A stretch of 64,000 nucleotides of DNA from Planctomycetaceae bacterium (GTDB lineage Bacteria > Planctomycetota > Planctomycetia > Pirellulales > Pirellulaceae): the NCBI GenBank assembly GCA_027487485.1, contig JAIYDN010000088.1:62001-126000 (forward strand), given 5' to 3'. The number at the start of each line of letters is the position of its first letter. Positions within the stretch are counted from its first letter, which is position 1. The notes below the pieces were generated by a model, which did no database searches, was not told the DNA's origin, and was given only the letters and a program-made list of their open reading frames with translations. This document shows positions 1-8,871 of this stretch, in pieces. A program made the translations under genes and the position numbers.

Positions 1-108
1 GTTTAAGCCTAATCTTATCTACGAGAAACCCGCCGCTCGCATTACCGAAACCTTCCTTTATTTTCAGAGCGAACTAGAAAATCCACTTGTTACTTGCGTT
101 TTCGCACT

Positions 109-819
109 TCAAACTAGGGACATCATATAGAGCATTTCGCCACAAATTTGAGCACACCGCTCGTCGTATCGCTGGGCTTCCAGATCGGTGTCGTCGGCAA
201 CTTTAGGATCTTCGTACCGAATTGGCATGCGCAAATCGCATCCCATTACCAAGGGGCAAGCGTCATCTGCTTGCGAACACGTCATGACCGCACAGTAACC
301 CATGCTTGGATTGGGTGCATCGTCGTAAGCCTTGGAAAAGCAAACCTGTGGCGTCGCGGAGTCCGAAGTGAAAACGCTGTAGCGAGGGTTGGACGCCGCA
401 GGATCGTCGGCAACGATTTTGAGTCCGCATCGTTGCATGGCTGCGACCGCGCGAGGGTTGAATGCAGTCGCCTCCGTGCCCCCTGAATAGGTTTCAACTC
501 CTTTCAATCCATAGAATTCGGCTGCAACTTGTGCCCAAATCTGCGAAAGGTGACTACGTCTTGAATTGTGAGTGCAAATGAAGGTTAGCTTGGCCGGTTC
601 TAACTTCGACAGTTTTTCGCGAATGTAATCAGCAACTTTGGTAAGGTCGACCTTGCGTTCGCTCGGAATCACATCGAACCGGGTGGCTGCTTCTGTCAAG
701 TATCGCTCAAGTTGGGAGTAGAAAACAGTTGCAGCGTCTCTCGATTTCACTATTGTCACCAAAGTATTCCTATTGTTTTGTCTATGCGTTCTATCGCGGG
801 CCGAGTACGGGTTTTCCAT
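109..819 (-). CDS. Low-molecular-weight phosphatase / ArsC-like protein
   Basis: A 236-residue cytoplasmic protein. The P-loop C-T-H-N-S-R-R-S (CX5RS, Cys82) is the signature of low-molecular-weight tyrosine phosphatases and thioredoxin-linked arsenate reductases, and a later Y-E-D-P supplies the usual general-acid Asp. The C-terminal half carries several further cysteines (in ACPLVMGC and CAQIC), so either a phosphatase or an arsenate reductase role is possible. The first ~75 residues precede the fold and are unusual, because family members of 130-150 residues begin almost directly at the loop. The ATG at 819 is the only good start. Neighbours give no arsenic context: no ArsR, ArsB or Acr3 is visible. 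The family is firm; the substrate is open. Confidence 0.8.
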   Translation of the reverse strand: MENPYSARDRTHRQNNRNTLVTIVKSRDAATVFYSQLERYLTEAATRFDVIPSERKVDLTKVADYIREKLSKLEPAKLTFICTHNSRRSHLSQIWAQVAAEFYGLKGVETYSGGTEATAFNPRAVAAMQRCGLKIVADDPAASNPRYSVFTSDSATPQVCFSKAYDDAPNPSMGYCAVMTCSQADDACPLVMGCDLRMPIRYEDPKVADDTDLEAQRYDERCAQICGEMLYMMSLV

Positions 820-910
820 GAAAAGTCATCTAAAATGGCAAACGCCGATACTTAACATAACGTGGCGGTTTTAACAAAGTCATTTAGCGAGTCAAGTTAA
901 TCGGACAGAA

Positions 911-934
911 AAGAAAGTATCTTCGCACTTTCTT
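911..934. terminator. Inverted repeat after the histidine kinase gene, possible weak terminator
   Basis: AAGAAAGT (911-918) and ACTTTCTT (927-934) are perfect 8-base arms around an 8-base spacer. They lie just past the stop of the kinase gene and upstream of the phosphatase gene, both on the minus strand. On that strand the hairpin is followed by a T-rich stretch, so it may be a weak terminator. An operator for the phosphatase gene is the alternative. Confidence 0.3.
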
Positions 935-973
935 CAAGCAATAGGGCGAACCAATGTCATGGATTAAGATCGC

Positions 974-3900
974 TCACATCCATTTTGAACAAATCGTCAA
1001 AAGGGAGTGCTTGTCGACCGGCTTGCTCAGGTAATCATCGCAGCCGGCGTCTAAGCACTTTTGTCGGTCTTCTGCTAATGCATGAGCGGTGAGAGCAACA
1101 ATCGGCATTTTGACGCCCTGGTCTCGTAGTGTTCGTGCAAGCATGTAACCGTCCATGATTGGCATTTGGATGTCAGTAAGCAAAAGACTGTAAGGCGTAT
1201 TCAACTCGCTCGAGTGTTTCAGCATCTCCAGAGCTACCTGACCGTTTTCGGCAACCTCAACGGTAGCACCCGCTTTTCGAAGGAGGAACGAGATTAAGCG
1301 TTGATTATCTAGACCATCTTCGGCCAGCAGTATTCGTCCTTGAATCGAAATCTTCTCGCTTTTAACATCCACTACAGGGACGTTGTCGGTTTCGATTGAT
1401 TTAACGTAAACCGATCCTACGGCTGGAATCAAAGGCAACTGCAAGCGGAAGCAAGACCCTTTGTCGATCTCTGTCCGCACGAGCAAAACATCCCCCCCCA
1501 TGAGCATGGCTAGGCGACGGCTGATGGTTAAGCCAAGTCCCGTTCCACCATGTTTGCGTGAGACGGTATTGTCTGCCTGTTCAAATGCTTGGAACAGGGA
1601 ATGGGATTTTTCCGCAACGATTCCTCGGCCCGTGTCTTCGATATCGATTATCAAGGAAGTATTTTCAAAGGCAGCTTCGATGCGGACGCTGATGGTGATG
1701 GATCCGGCTTCTGTGAATTTGACTGCGTTACCGACTAGATTCATCAGAATCTGGCGCAAGCGTGTTGGATCGCACATAATTCGATCCGGAACTGGCGTTA
1801 CTAGTTTCGCGTTCAGCATGACTCCCTTTCCGGATGCCGACGTGCGAAGAATTCTTGCCACTTCAGAAAGTAAGTCGATCAACGGCGTTTCGATAAACTC
1901 AAGCGTTGTTTTGTCCGCTTCGATCTTGGACAAATCCAAAATGTCGTTGATGATGGAAAGTAGGTGTTTCCCTGCGCTGGAGATTGTATCGAGGTCATGA
2001 ATCCAATGCTGAGGAGCGGTGAATTCTTCGTCGCCTCGCAACACGTCTGCAAAGCCAAGAATGGCGGTCAGCGGTGTGCGAATTTCGTGGCTCATGTTTG
2101 CAAGGAACTCGCTCTTGGCATGATTGGCGGAATCGGCTTGCATGCGAGCGGCTTTCAAGGCTTGTTCGCGTTCCACTTCGGCGGTTACGTCTGCCAATGT
2201 CCCGTAGAGTTCAACAATTTTGCCGTCCGAATCTCGCCGCGATCGCCCCTCGCATCGTACATAGCGAACATCCGATTCCGAGTTTAGAACGCGAACATCT
2301 AGCGAATACGAAGTTCCTTCTGTCGACGCAGCTTGGAGAGCTACATTCAGTTTGGCCGCATCTTCTGGATGGAAAGTGTCAAGCATCAATTGGCAATCCG
2401 GTTGCGCCTGCGACAGCTCCAACCCGAAAATTCTATACATTTGATTTGACCAATGGTGCGTGTTGGTGAGCATGTCCTGGGACCAACTGCCGATGCGTGC
2501 CAACGTCTGTGCCTCCTCCAAGCGAGACTTGGCATCTTGCAATTCCATGGCTGCTTCGTGCGTCTCAGTGACTTCTTTCATGTAACTGTGCCATAACGTG
2601 GAACCATCTGGTTCACGCTCGGGAACTGCATCGAAAGAAATCCATCGTATTGATCCGTCATTATCCTTGACGCGGAATTCTCGACTCAGAGGAGTCAGGT
2701 TCTCGGCTGAGTTGCGAATGGCTTCGTGCAGCGCATCGCGGTCTTCAGTGTGAACTTGAGCAAAGGCTTCGACGCTGTCACCGTTTAGGAGATTCTGATG
2801 CAAACCTAAAATTGCTTCGAGCTTCTCGCTAGCGTAGGGAATGCTCGTACGATTGTCGGCCCCCAAACGGTAAAGAAAAATAGCTCCGGAAAGCTGGCTT
2901 GCAAACTTGGAAAGGCGTTGGGTAGCCACTTCCCGTGCATATTCCGCCTGTTTTCGTTCAGTGATGTCTAATGCCAAAACCAATCGTAACCGCCCTTGCT
3001 CCTCCGGAAGATCAAAGCTTGAAACTTCAACGTCGAAAACGACGCCATTCTTACGCAGGTGCTTCCACTGTTTCGAGTGGCTAAGCCCTCGTAATCTTCG
3101 AGCAACTTCCAACTCCAATCTTGGCACCTCTTCTACAGGCCGAATGTCCCGTAAAGTCATAGCCAGAAATTCCTCGCGAGAGTATCCGTAGGTCTGAATT
3201 GCGGCTTCATTGACCGCGAGGAACTTGAGAGAGTCCACGTCATACACCCACATCGGATGTGGATTCGATTCGAAAAGCAGACGATATCGTTCTTCACTGG
3301 CCTTGAGTTCTGACAAGGCCCGTTTTCGGTCCGTAATGTCCTGGAGAGAACCGCGGACTCGAACAACAGCTCCATTTTCAACGATAGGTCGACAAATTGT
3401 TCTTACCCATTTCGTTTCTCCCGTGGAATCGACCAATTGCAGCTCCATATCGTAGGGAGTGCCATCCTTGGTTGCGGCGTCAATTGCTTTCTCAAATGCC
3501 GGACGTTGCTCCCGACAAACGTAGTCGAGCGTTCGCGACAACGTTGGAGGCAACTCATTTGCTAGGCCATAGATTTCAGCCACAGAAGGAGTCCAGTCCA
3601 ATTGCAAAGAGTCTGGATCAAAGCCCCATCCGCCAACTTTCGCCAGTTCTGCAGCCTCCCGAACTAACATTTCTTGTTCCCGGAGTCGGGCTTGTGCTTC
3701 CCTTTGTTCCGTCACATCGGCGGTGACGATGATCGCACCTTTGGCTTGGCCATCCGTGAACAGGACTTGCTTGCGAATATTCAACCACCGAGTAGTACCG
3801 TCAGGCCAAACGACTCGATGTTCCAAAGCGAACCACCCGGTGCCACCAGGCTGCATCGCATCCTCAATTGCCTTAGCAAGCAGATCTGCGTCCGCTGGGT

Positions 3901-5158
3901 GAAAACGTGAATGAAGGTCCGCTCTGGAAGTGCTAATCTTTGGAAAAAGCCCAAATTGTTCAGCCGCACGCAACGAGAGCTCCACGTACTGCCGATCATA
4001 ATCCACGTCCACGACTCCGAGGCCAGCAACTTCAATCGCGGCTTGTAACCGGCGTTCGCTCCGATAGACAGATTCACGTGCTGATCGTTGATCTGTTATA
4101 TCTTGGTCAGTCCCTTCGACACGAACCACATTACCAGCTGCATCACGGGTTGCTCGAGCGCGACTGTGGATCCAAATGCACTTACCGTTGGCAAGGATGA
4201 CTCGCAAATCGTCAGCGAATTCATCGGCCCCAGCCAGCATGGACTGAACACGCGCAATTGCGACCTTACGATCCTCGGGATGCAGAAGTGTCAGGAATGC
4301 GTCAAAGCTTGGTTCAACCTCATTGGGGGTCACGCCAAACAGCTCGAATTCGGCATCGGACCACCAAACCTTGTTTGTTTGTGGATTCCAGCTCCAACTG
4401 CCCAGCTTGGCAATTTTTTGAGCTTCTCTAAGTCGCGCCTCGGTCTCACGAACGGTGGATTCGAACATAGCACGGTCGGTGATGTCACGACTAATTCCAA
4501 TCAATCCGGCAACCTTGCCCGAAGTATCAAAGAAAGCAGCTTTGGTTGCCAAATAGGTGCGGGTCACCCCACCGGAGGTAAGAGTCTCATCTTGGGTGGT
4601 GGCAACATTGCTGGCCATGATCTCGCGATCATTGGCCATCAATTGTTCTCCTTGAACGCCACCGAAAAGTTCGCGATCGTCCTTACCGAGAATGTCCGCA
4701 ACCGGACGGCCAATAAACTGAACCGCAGCATCGTTAACGAGTTGGTATCGGCCGTCGCGATCCTTGACAAAGACGGCGTCCGTCGTTCGCTCGACCACGG
4801 CACGGAGAAGTCCCATCGTGCGTGCTGAGTTTTGAAACTCACGTCTGCATAATCCATAAACTAACCCAGAGGAAAGCAATACGAACAACAGCCCTTTCCC
4901 CATGGCAATATAAAATCCTAAGGAGGTAAGTCCTCCGGACCAAGCAAGAGTGAAATCGGTCAATCCAATCCAAATCATTCCAGCCAGCAGATAGATCCCT
5001 GCGATTCGGGCAGGTGAATATCGATCTGGACTATGGTCCTGTTTTTCGCCCTGCCTTTGGGATGCAGACCGATCGGATTGATCATGAGAAGATTCAGCTT
5101 GTGCCATTGGGTGAGACGTTAGCGACCTAGGATCGAAATAGTACTGCTTGCCATGCAA
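974..5158 (-). CDS. Membrane-bound multi-PAS hybrid histidine kinase/response regulator
   Basis: A 1394-residue sensor. After a polar N-terminus come two membrane helices (about residues 51-72 and 79-100) with almost no external loop. Then follow about seven PAS/PAC modules, several with W-S-W or W-G-F and H-P-E-D-R style features of PAS_3 domains. The dimerisation/phosphoacceptor domain has S-H-E-I-R-T-P-L near residue 1010. The ATPase domain shows N-L-V-G-N-A-V-K-F, D-T-G-R-G-I and G-G-T-G-L-G-L. The C-terminal receiver domain (about 1275-1394) has the phospho-Asp in L-L-L-T-D-I-Q-M-P and Lys in L-S-K-P. The lack of a periplasmic domain suggests cytoplasmic or membrane-associated signals. 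No output domain or cognate regulator lies next to it, so phosphorelay through an unlinked Hpt protein is inferred. Confidence 0.93.
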   Translation of the reverse strand: MHGKQYYFDPRSLTSHPMAQAESSHDQSDRSASQRQGEKQDHSPDRYSPARIAGIYLLAGMIWIGLTDFTLAWSGGLTSLGFYIAMGKGLLFVLLSSGLVYGLCRREFQNSARTMGLLRAVVERTTDAVFVKDRDGRYQLVNDAAVQFIGRPVADILGKDDRELFGGVQGEQLMANDREIMASNVATTQDETLTSGGVTRTYLATKAAFFDTSGKVAGLIGISRDITDRAMFESTVRETEARLREAQKIAKLGSWSWNPQTNKVWWSDAEFELFGVTPNEVEPSFDAFLTLLHPEDRKVAIARVQSMLAGADEFADDLRVILANGKCIWIHSRARATRDAAGNVVRVEGTDQDITDQRSARESVYRSERRLQAAIEVAGLGVVDVDYDRQYVELSLRAAEQFGLFPKISTSRADLHSRFHPADADLLAKAIEDAMQPGGTGWFALEHRVVWPDGTTRWLNIRKQVLFTDGQAKGAIIVTADVTEQREAQARLREQEMLVREAAELAKVGGWGFDPDSLQLDWTPSVAEIYGLANELPPTLSRTLDYVCREQRPAFEKAIDAATKDGTPYDMELQLVDSTGETKWVRTICRPIVENGAVVRVRGSLQDITDRKRALSELKASEERYRLLFESNPHPMWVYDVDSLKFLAVNEAAIQTYGYSREEFLAMTLRDIRPVEEVPRLELEVARRLRGLSHSKQWKHLRKNGVVFDVEVSSFDLPEEQGRLRLVLALDITERKQAEYAREVATQRLSKFASQLSGAIFLYRLGADNRTSIPYASEKLEAILGLHQNLLNGDSVEAFAQVHTEDRDALHEAIRNSAENLTPLSREFRVKDNDGSIRWISFDAVPEREPDGSTLWHSYMKEVTETHEAAMELQDAKSRLEEAQTLARIGSWSQDMLTNTHHWSNQMYRIFGLELSQAQPDCQLMLDTFHPEDAAKLNVALQAASTEGTSYSLDVRVLNSESDVRYVRCEGRSRRDSDGKIVELYGTLADVTAEVEREQALKAARMQADSANHAKSEFLANMSHEIRTPLTAILGFADVLRGDEEFTAPQHWIHDLDTISSAGKHLLSIINDILDLSKIEADKTTLEFIETPLIDLLSEVARILRTSASGKGVMLNAKLVTPVPDRIMCDPTRLRQILMNLVGNAVKFTEAGSITISVRIEAAFENTSLIIDIEDTGRGIVAEKSHSLFQAFEQADNTVSRKHGGTGLGLTISRRLAMLMGGDVLLVRTEIDKGSCFRLQLPLIPAVGSVYVKSIETDNVPVVDVKSEKISIQGRILLAEDGLDNQRLISFLLRKAGATVEVAENGQVALEMLKHSSELNTPYSLLLTDIQMPIMDGYMLARTLRDQGVKMPIVALTAHALAEDRQKCLDAGCDDYLSKPVDKHSLLTICSKWM

Positions 5159-5312
5159 GTGCCGTGCAGAGTGATTTCACGGATTGAACTTCTCCGCACC
5201 GAAGACTAACGGAAGCGTACATCTATGTCTAGACGCCAGAATTGTTTAGCGTTTCACCTCTTACTCAGTAATAGATACTCAATGCCAATGAAATCTCGCC
5301 CTCAAGTCCCCT

Positions 5313-6824
5313 TCACTCTTTCACCACGTTGCCGACACAATAAAGGTTGCGATAAGACCTAAGAAACAGCCGTCCGCCATCCACCGCTGGCGTTGCATTG
5401 AAGACGCTATCATCGGATTCGAATCGATTTTGGCTAATCAGTTGATACCCTGGCTCGCCAGATAACACAAATACTCCGCTGTGCCGCGTCTGCATATACA
5501 ACTTGCCCCCGATCGCCACAGGAGACGCGTATACTTTTCGGCCTCGCGATTCAATATCTGGAACGCGTTTCTTTTCAATCAATTCTCCCGACGTTGCATC
5601 GATGCAGAAGTACATTCCCTGGTCATCGATCCAGGTAAGTCGGCCATCGAGAAGAATCGGAGTCACAACGTAGGACGAGTTGCGGCTAGTCCAAAGGACA
5701 TGGGACTTCGTTACGTCTCCCGTTCCACCCACTTGAATCGCAAGACTTCCCGAAGATCGATATCCGCCGAAGATGTAAACCTTATCGCCGTCTGAAATCA
5801 CACTTGGTGAAAGATTGCCAGTCAGGGTGGTTGTCGCAAACCAAATAAGCTTGCCAGTGTTCGGATTCAATCCCCAAACTTCGCCGGGAACGGCCAGAAC
5901 CAAATCGTCTCGCTGTTCGTCCACGCGCGCGATGATCGGTGTACCATAAGCCAGTTCCAAAATGGATGCAGGGGCTTTCCAGACCACTTCCCCTGAATCT
6001 TTGTTAAAAGCAAATAAGGCTTGGCTTTCTTCAGAGGCGTTCACGATAACTAAATTCTTGTAAAGAATTAAGCTCGACGCAGTCCCCCAACCGCGATTTC
6101 CGGATTCTTGCCCCACGTTGGCTTGCCACAACTCGTTCCCCCGAACGTCATACGCGAACACTCCAGACTTGCCGAAGAATGCATAAACGTTCGTCCCATC
6201 GGTGACGGGTGAATTCGTTGCGTAGCCATGTTCGGGTACTCCCATCCCGCTGTATCGATCTTCGGGCAAAACGGCGTTTACACTTCGGGTCCAAACAATT
6301 TCTCCAGACTTTCTATCGATACAATGCAGATGTCGCTTCAGATCTTCAAGATCTTTACCGCTTGAATCCTCGTCACCATAGCCCGAGTAGGAAGTCAAGA
6401 AAACGGAATCGTTGGTCAGAACAGGACTCGAGGACCCAGGGCCCGGAATCTTAGTCTTCCATATCAGGTTACTATTCTCGCTCCATGTGGTGGGAACAGA
6501 AGTCGCTGTACTAACCCCAGTACCGTTTGGCCCGCGAAAGCGTGTCCAACCTTGGTCGATGTTCGAGTTTTCGCTGGAGTACGATACCAAAGCGCTTGCT
6601 GTCTCGATTGGAGTCTCTGTTGGTTGGCCATCAAAACGATTTGCGAGCTCGTTCGGCATCAGATTTGCTTGCATCGCGTTGTCGGACTCAGGGCGAATGC
6701 TGCCACCCGATCGATTTGCCCGTCCAGGGCGAGGAGACTCAAGAAAACCTCGCAAGAAAAACAGAGCGACAGCACCAACGACCAGGAACGCGGCGGTTAC
6801 GAAGACTAACTTGACTCGAATCAT
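5313..6824 (-). CDS. PQQ-like beta-propeller repeat protein, membrane-anchored
   Basis: A 503-residue exported protein. A single N-terminal hydrophobic helix (about residues 6-25, LVFVTAAFLVVGAVALFFL) is followed by a Ser/Pro-rich linker and then repeated W-x-x-x-(L/V) and G-K-x-x-W blades. Examples are SGEIVWTRSVNAVL, GNELWQANVGQ, SGEVVWKAPASI and TGKLIWFATTT, which are typical of PQQ-type eight-bladed propellers. Planctomycetes carry many such proteins, usually annotated as BamB-like or PQQ-binding, and most lack dehydrogenase residues. No PQQ-dehydrogenase active-site motif was seen, so a binding or scaffold role is more likely than catalysis. It is transcribed away from the Hint-domain operon, with about 230 bp between the two starts. 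Confidence 0.85.
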   Translation of the reverse strand: MIRVKLVFVTAAFLVVGAVALFFLRGFLESPRPGRANRSGGSIRPESDNAMQANLMPNELANRFDGQPTETPIETASALVSYSSENSNIDQGWTRFRGPNGTGVSTATSVPTTWSENSNLIWKTKIPGPGSSSPVLTNDSVFLTSYSGYGDEDSSGKDLEDLKRHLHCIDRKSGEIVWTRSVNAVLPEDRYSGMGVPEHGYATNSPVTDGTNVYAFFGKSGVFAYDVRGNELWQANVGQESGNRGWGTASSLILYKNLVIVNASEESQALFAFNKDSGEVVWKAPASILELAYGTPIIARVDEQRDDLVLAVPGEVWGLNPNTGKLIWFATTTLTGNLSPSVISDGDKVYIFGGYRSSGSLAIQVGGTGDVTKSHVLWTSRNSSYVVTPILLDGRLTWIDDQGMYFCIDATSGELIEKKRVPDIESRGRKVYASPVAIGGKLYMQTRHSGVFVLSGEPGYQLISQNRFESDDSVFNATPAVDGGRLFLRSYRNLYCVGNVVKE

Positions 6825-7053
6825 TTTTGTTACACTTGCGCCAAAAGAATGAAGACGTATTGGACTGATGTTTCATAGAATGGGCTACGGTACCATGGAA
6901 AACTGAAGAGAAGATGAAGACGCGGAAACAAAACCACAGATTGCATTCTGCTTGCAATTCACTCTGCTCACTTTGCGTCAAAACAGCTTTGATTGCAAAG
7001 TTGGCAGCACAACACTATATTCTTGTTGGCCATTATTCTTTATGGAGGGCCTT

Positions 7054-8871
7054 ATGAGCTATCGATACCAATGTATTGCATTGCCACTACTTCTTGCTAT
7101 TTCCGTAGCAAGTTTAGCGTTCTCGAACGATCGGACAGAAGACTCCAAGAAAGTCTCGCAAGCCAAGAACCTGGTCCAACAGTCGCTTCAGGCGGAGGCA
7201 TCAGGGGACAATTCCAATCGAACCGAATTGCTGAAAGAAGCCACCGACTTAAAGACCGAAGAACCGTCTGCATATTGGCACATGGGTCAAGTCAAGGACG
7301 GTAAGGCCTGGGTTTCCTATTCAAGCTTCGTTGAGAAATCGAAGAAGTCAAAGGCCTTGGAGGAGTATCGTAACCTTCGCGACGAATCAAAACCAACCGT
7401 CGAAAGTCAACTCGCCCTGATAAAATTTTGCAGAAAGCATGGCTTGAAAGATCAAGCGATCGCGCATTGGTCAGCAATCGCAGAACTCGATCCGAACAAC
7501 GCGGAAGCCAAAAGTCAACTTGGACTCCAGCAAATCAATGGCTCATGGATCGAGACACGTGAGCTTGAGGCTACGCAAGAGAAAGCAAAGCGAGTTTCGG
7601 AATTTCTTCAACGCATGAAGGCCGATCTGATTCAAATTGCGGTTGAATTGCAATCGGAGGTTCGAGATAAAAATGATGTAGTTCAGGAACTGACGAAGGA
7701 TTTTGACGTCGACGCCATACCTGCTTATGAGCTTTTTCTTTCCTCAGCTCATAGACAAGGAGCTGCGGTTGTGGTCGACGTGCTTAAGCAATCCAACGAA
7801 GTGGAGGCTACATTATCGCTTGCTCGTCACGCTACCTGGGTCACAGATTTAGAAGTTCGCAAAGCCGCGATAGAAGCCCTCAAAAGCCGCGAGCAGATGG
7901 CTTATGTACCTGCAATGTTATCGGAGCTACAAGGGCCTTGGCTCGCGAATCGTCAATGGGTACTGGACCAAAGCAATCGTCTTGTTGTCCGATATTCGCT
8001 GATTGCAGATGGACCTGAACATCGAGCACTGAAAGTCCTGGATCAAACTTATTTTCTTTCGGGGAACGTTTCAAACGCTTTTTCAGATGCTGCTGTACGA
8101 AACAATCTGACTCAAACGCAATTGGAAACGACACGAAAAGCGATCAACGATCGAATCGAAGCCCGTAACACTCAGATCATCGAAGCACTTCGGGCGACCA
8201 CCGGAGAGTGGGAATTGCAGACGCCTCAAAAATGGTGGGAATGGTGGGATGATCGAAATGAAGTTTATTCGACCGATGAAAAGCCAATTATAACCAGTTA
8301 CGCCAGCAGTTCTGTTTCACTTCAGGGAGCATCTCGCCAGCCCGAAAATGGTATGGAACAAAGGAGTTCAGAATCCCGACGAACGGTGCGAGAACGCAAG
8401 GATTGTCTTGCCGGTGGGACGCCGATTCTGACGCAGCGAGGGCCAGTCGGAATTGAACGTGTGCGCATCGGAGACATGGTATTGTCGAAACACCCGGAAA
8501 CCGGCGAGGTCCGATTCCAACCCGTGATGAGAACAACCGTTCGAGCGCCTGAGAATTTGATTCGTATTACCCTTGCTGAGAACCCGCAAGGCCACCAACA
8601 GGTTATTCGAGCCAGCGGAGGTCATCCGTTCTGGGTAAGTGGTAAAGGATGGGTCCGGGCGCGTGAGCTTGAGATTGCTTCGAGGCTTCATGGCCTGGAA
8701 GGCACAGTGGAAGTGAACGATGTACTGGTCGAAGAGAAAGCCACAAGAACTTATAACCTCGTTGTTCGTGATTTTCATTCCTATTTGGTAGGCCCAGGAG
8801 GAATTCTTAGTCACGACAACAGTATTGTCGCACCGACGTCATGCTTAGTCCCAGGGCTTGTTGCCAAATGA
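7054..8871 (+). CDS. Secreted TPR/HEAT-like protein with C-terminal Hint (intein-like) domain
   Basis: The ATG at 7054 has GGAGG five bases upstream and begins a clean signal peptide (PLLLAISVASLAFS), so it is preferred to an in-frame start at 6952. It gives 605 residues. Residues ~30-200 are helical and TPR-like, and ~210-420 are helical with HEAT-like character. Residues 451-589 form a Hint module: it opens with Cys451 in D-C-L-A-G-G-T-P-I, has the internal G-G-H-P-F-W-V block, and ends G-I-L-S-H-D-N-S with Asn589. Hint modules cleave or splice autocatalytically through the first Cys and last Asn; here only 16 residues follow, so release of a short tail, or residual processing, is the likely outcome. 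The stop overlaps the next start (ATGA at 8868), so the two genes are translationally coupled. Confidence 0.85.
   Translation: MSYRYQCIALPLLLAISVASLAFSNDRTEDSKKVSQAKNLVQQSLQAEASGDNSNRTELLKEATDLKTEEPSAYWHMGQVKDGKAWVSYSSFVEKSKKSKALEEYRNLRDESKPTVESQLALIKFCRKHGLKDQAIAHWSAIAELDPNNAEAKSQLGLQQINGSWIETRELEATQEKAKRVSEFLQRMKADLIQIAVELQSEVRDKNDVVQELTKDFDVDAIPAYELFLSSAHRQGAAVVVDVLKQSNEVEATLSLARHATWVTDLEVRKAAIEALKSREQMAYVPAMLSELQGPWLANRQWVLDQSNRLVVRYSLIADGPEHRALKVLDQTYFLSGNVSNAFSDAAVRNNLTQTQLETTRKAINDRIEARNTQIIEALRATTGEWELQTPQKWWEWWDDRNEVYSTDEKPIITSYASSSVSLQGASRQPENGMEQRSSESRRTVRERKDCLAGGTPILTQRGPVGIERVRIGDMVLSKHPETGEVRFQPVMRTTVRAPENLIRITLAENPQGHQQVIRASGGHPFWVSGKGWVRARELEIASRLHGLEGTVEVNDVLVEEKATRTYNLVVRDFHSYLVGPGGILSHDNSIVAPTSCLVPGLVAK

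Noticed and set aside
1-108. Gene end or promoter at the window start
   Set aside because: No frame with recognisable product or clear signal could be supported in these bases.
4088-4828. A 246-codon plus-strand frame opposite the histidine kinase
   Set aside because: Its product has no recognisable domain and lies fully opposite clear PAS-coding sequence, so it is a shadow of the kinase gene.
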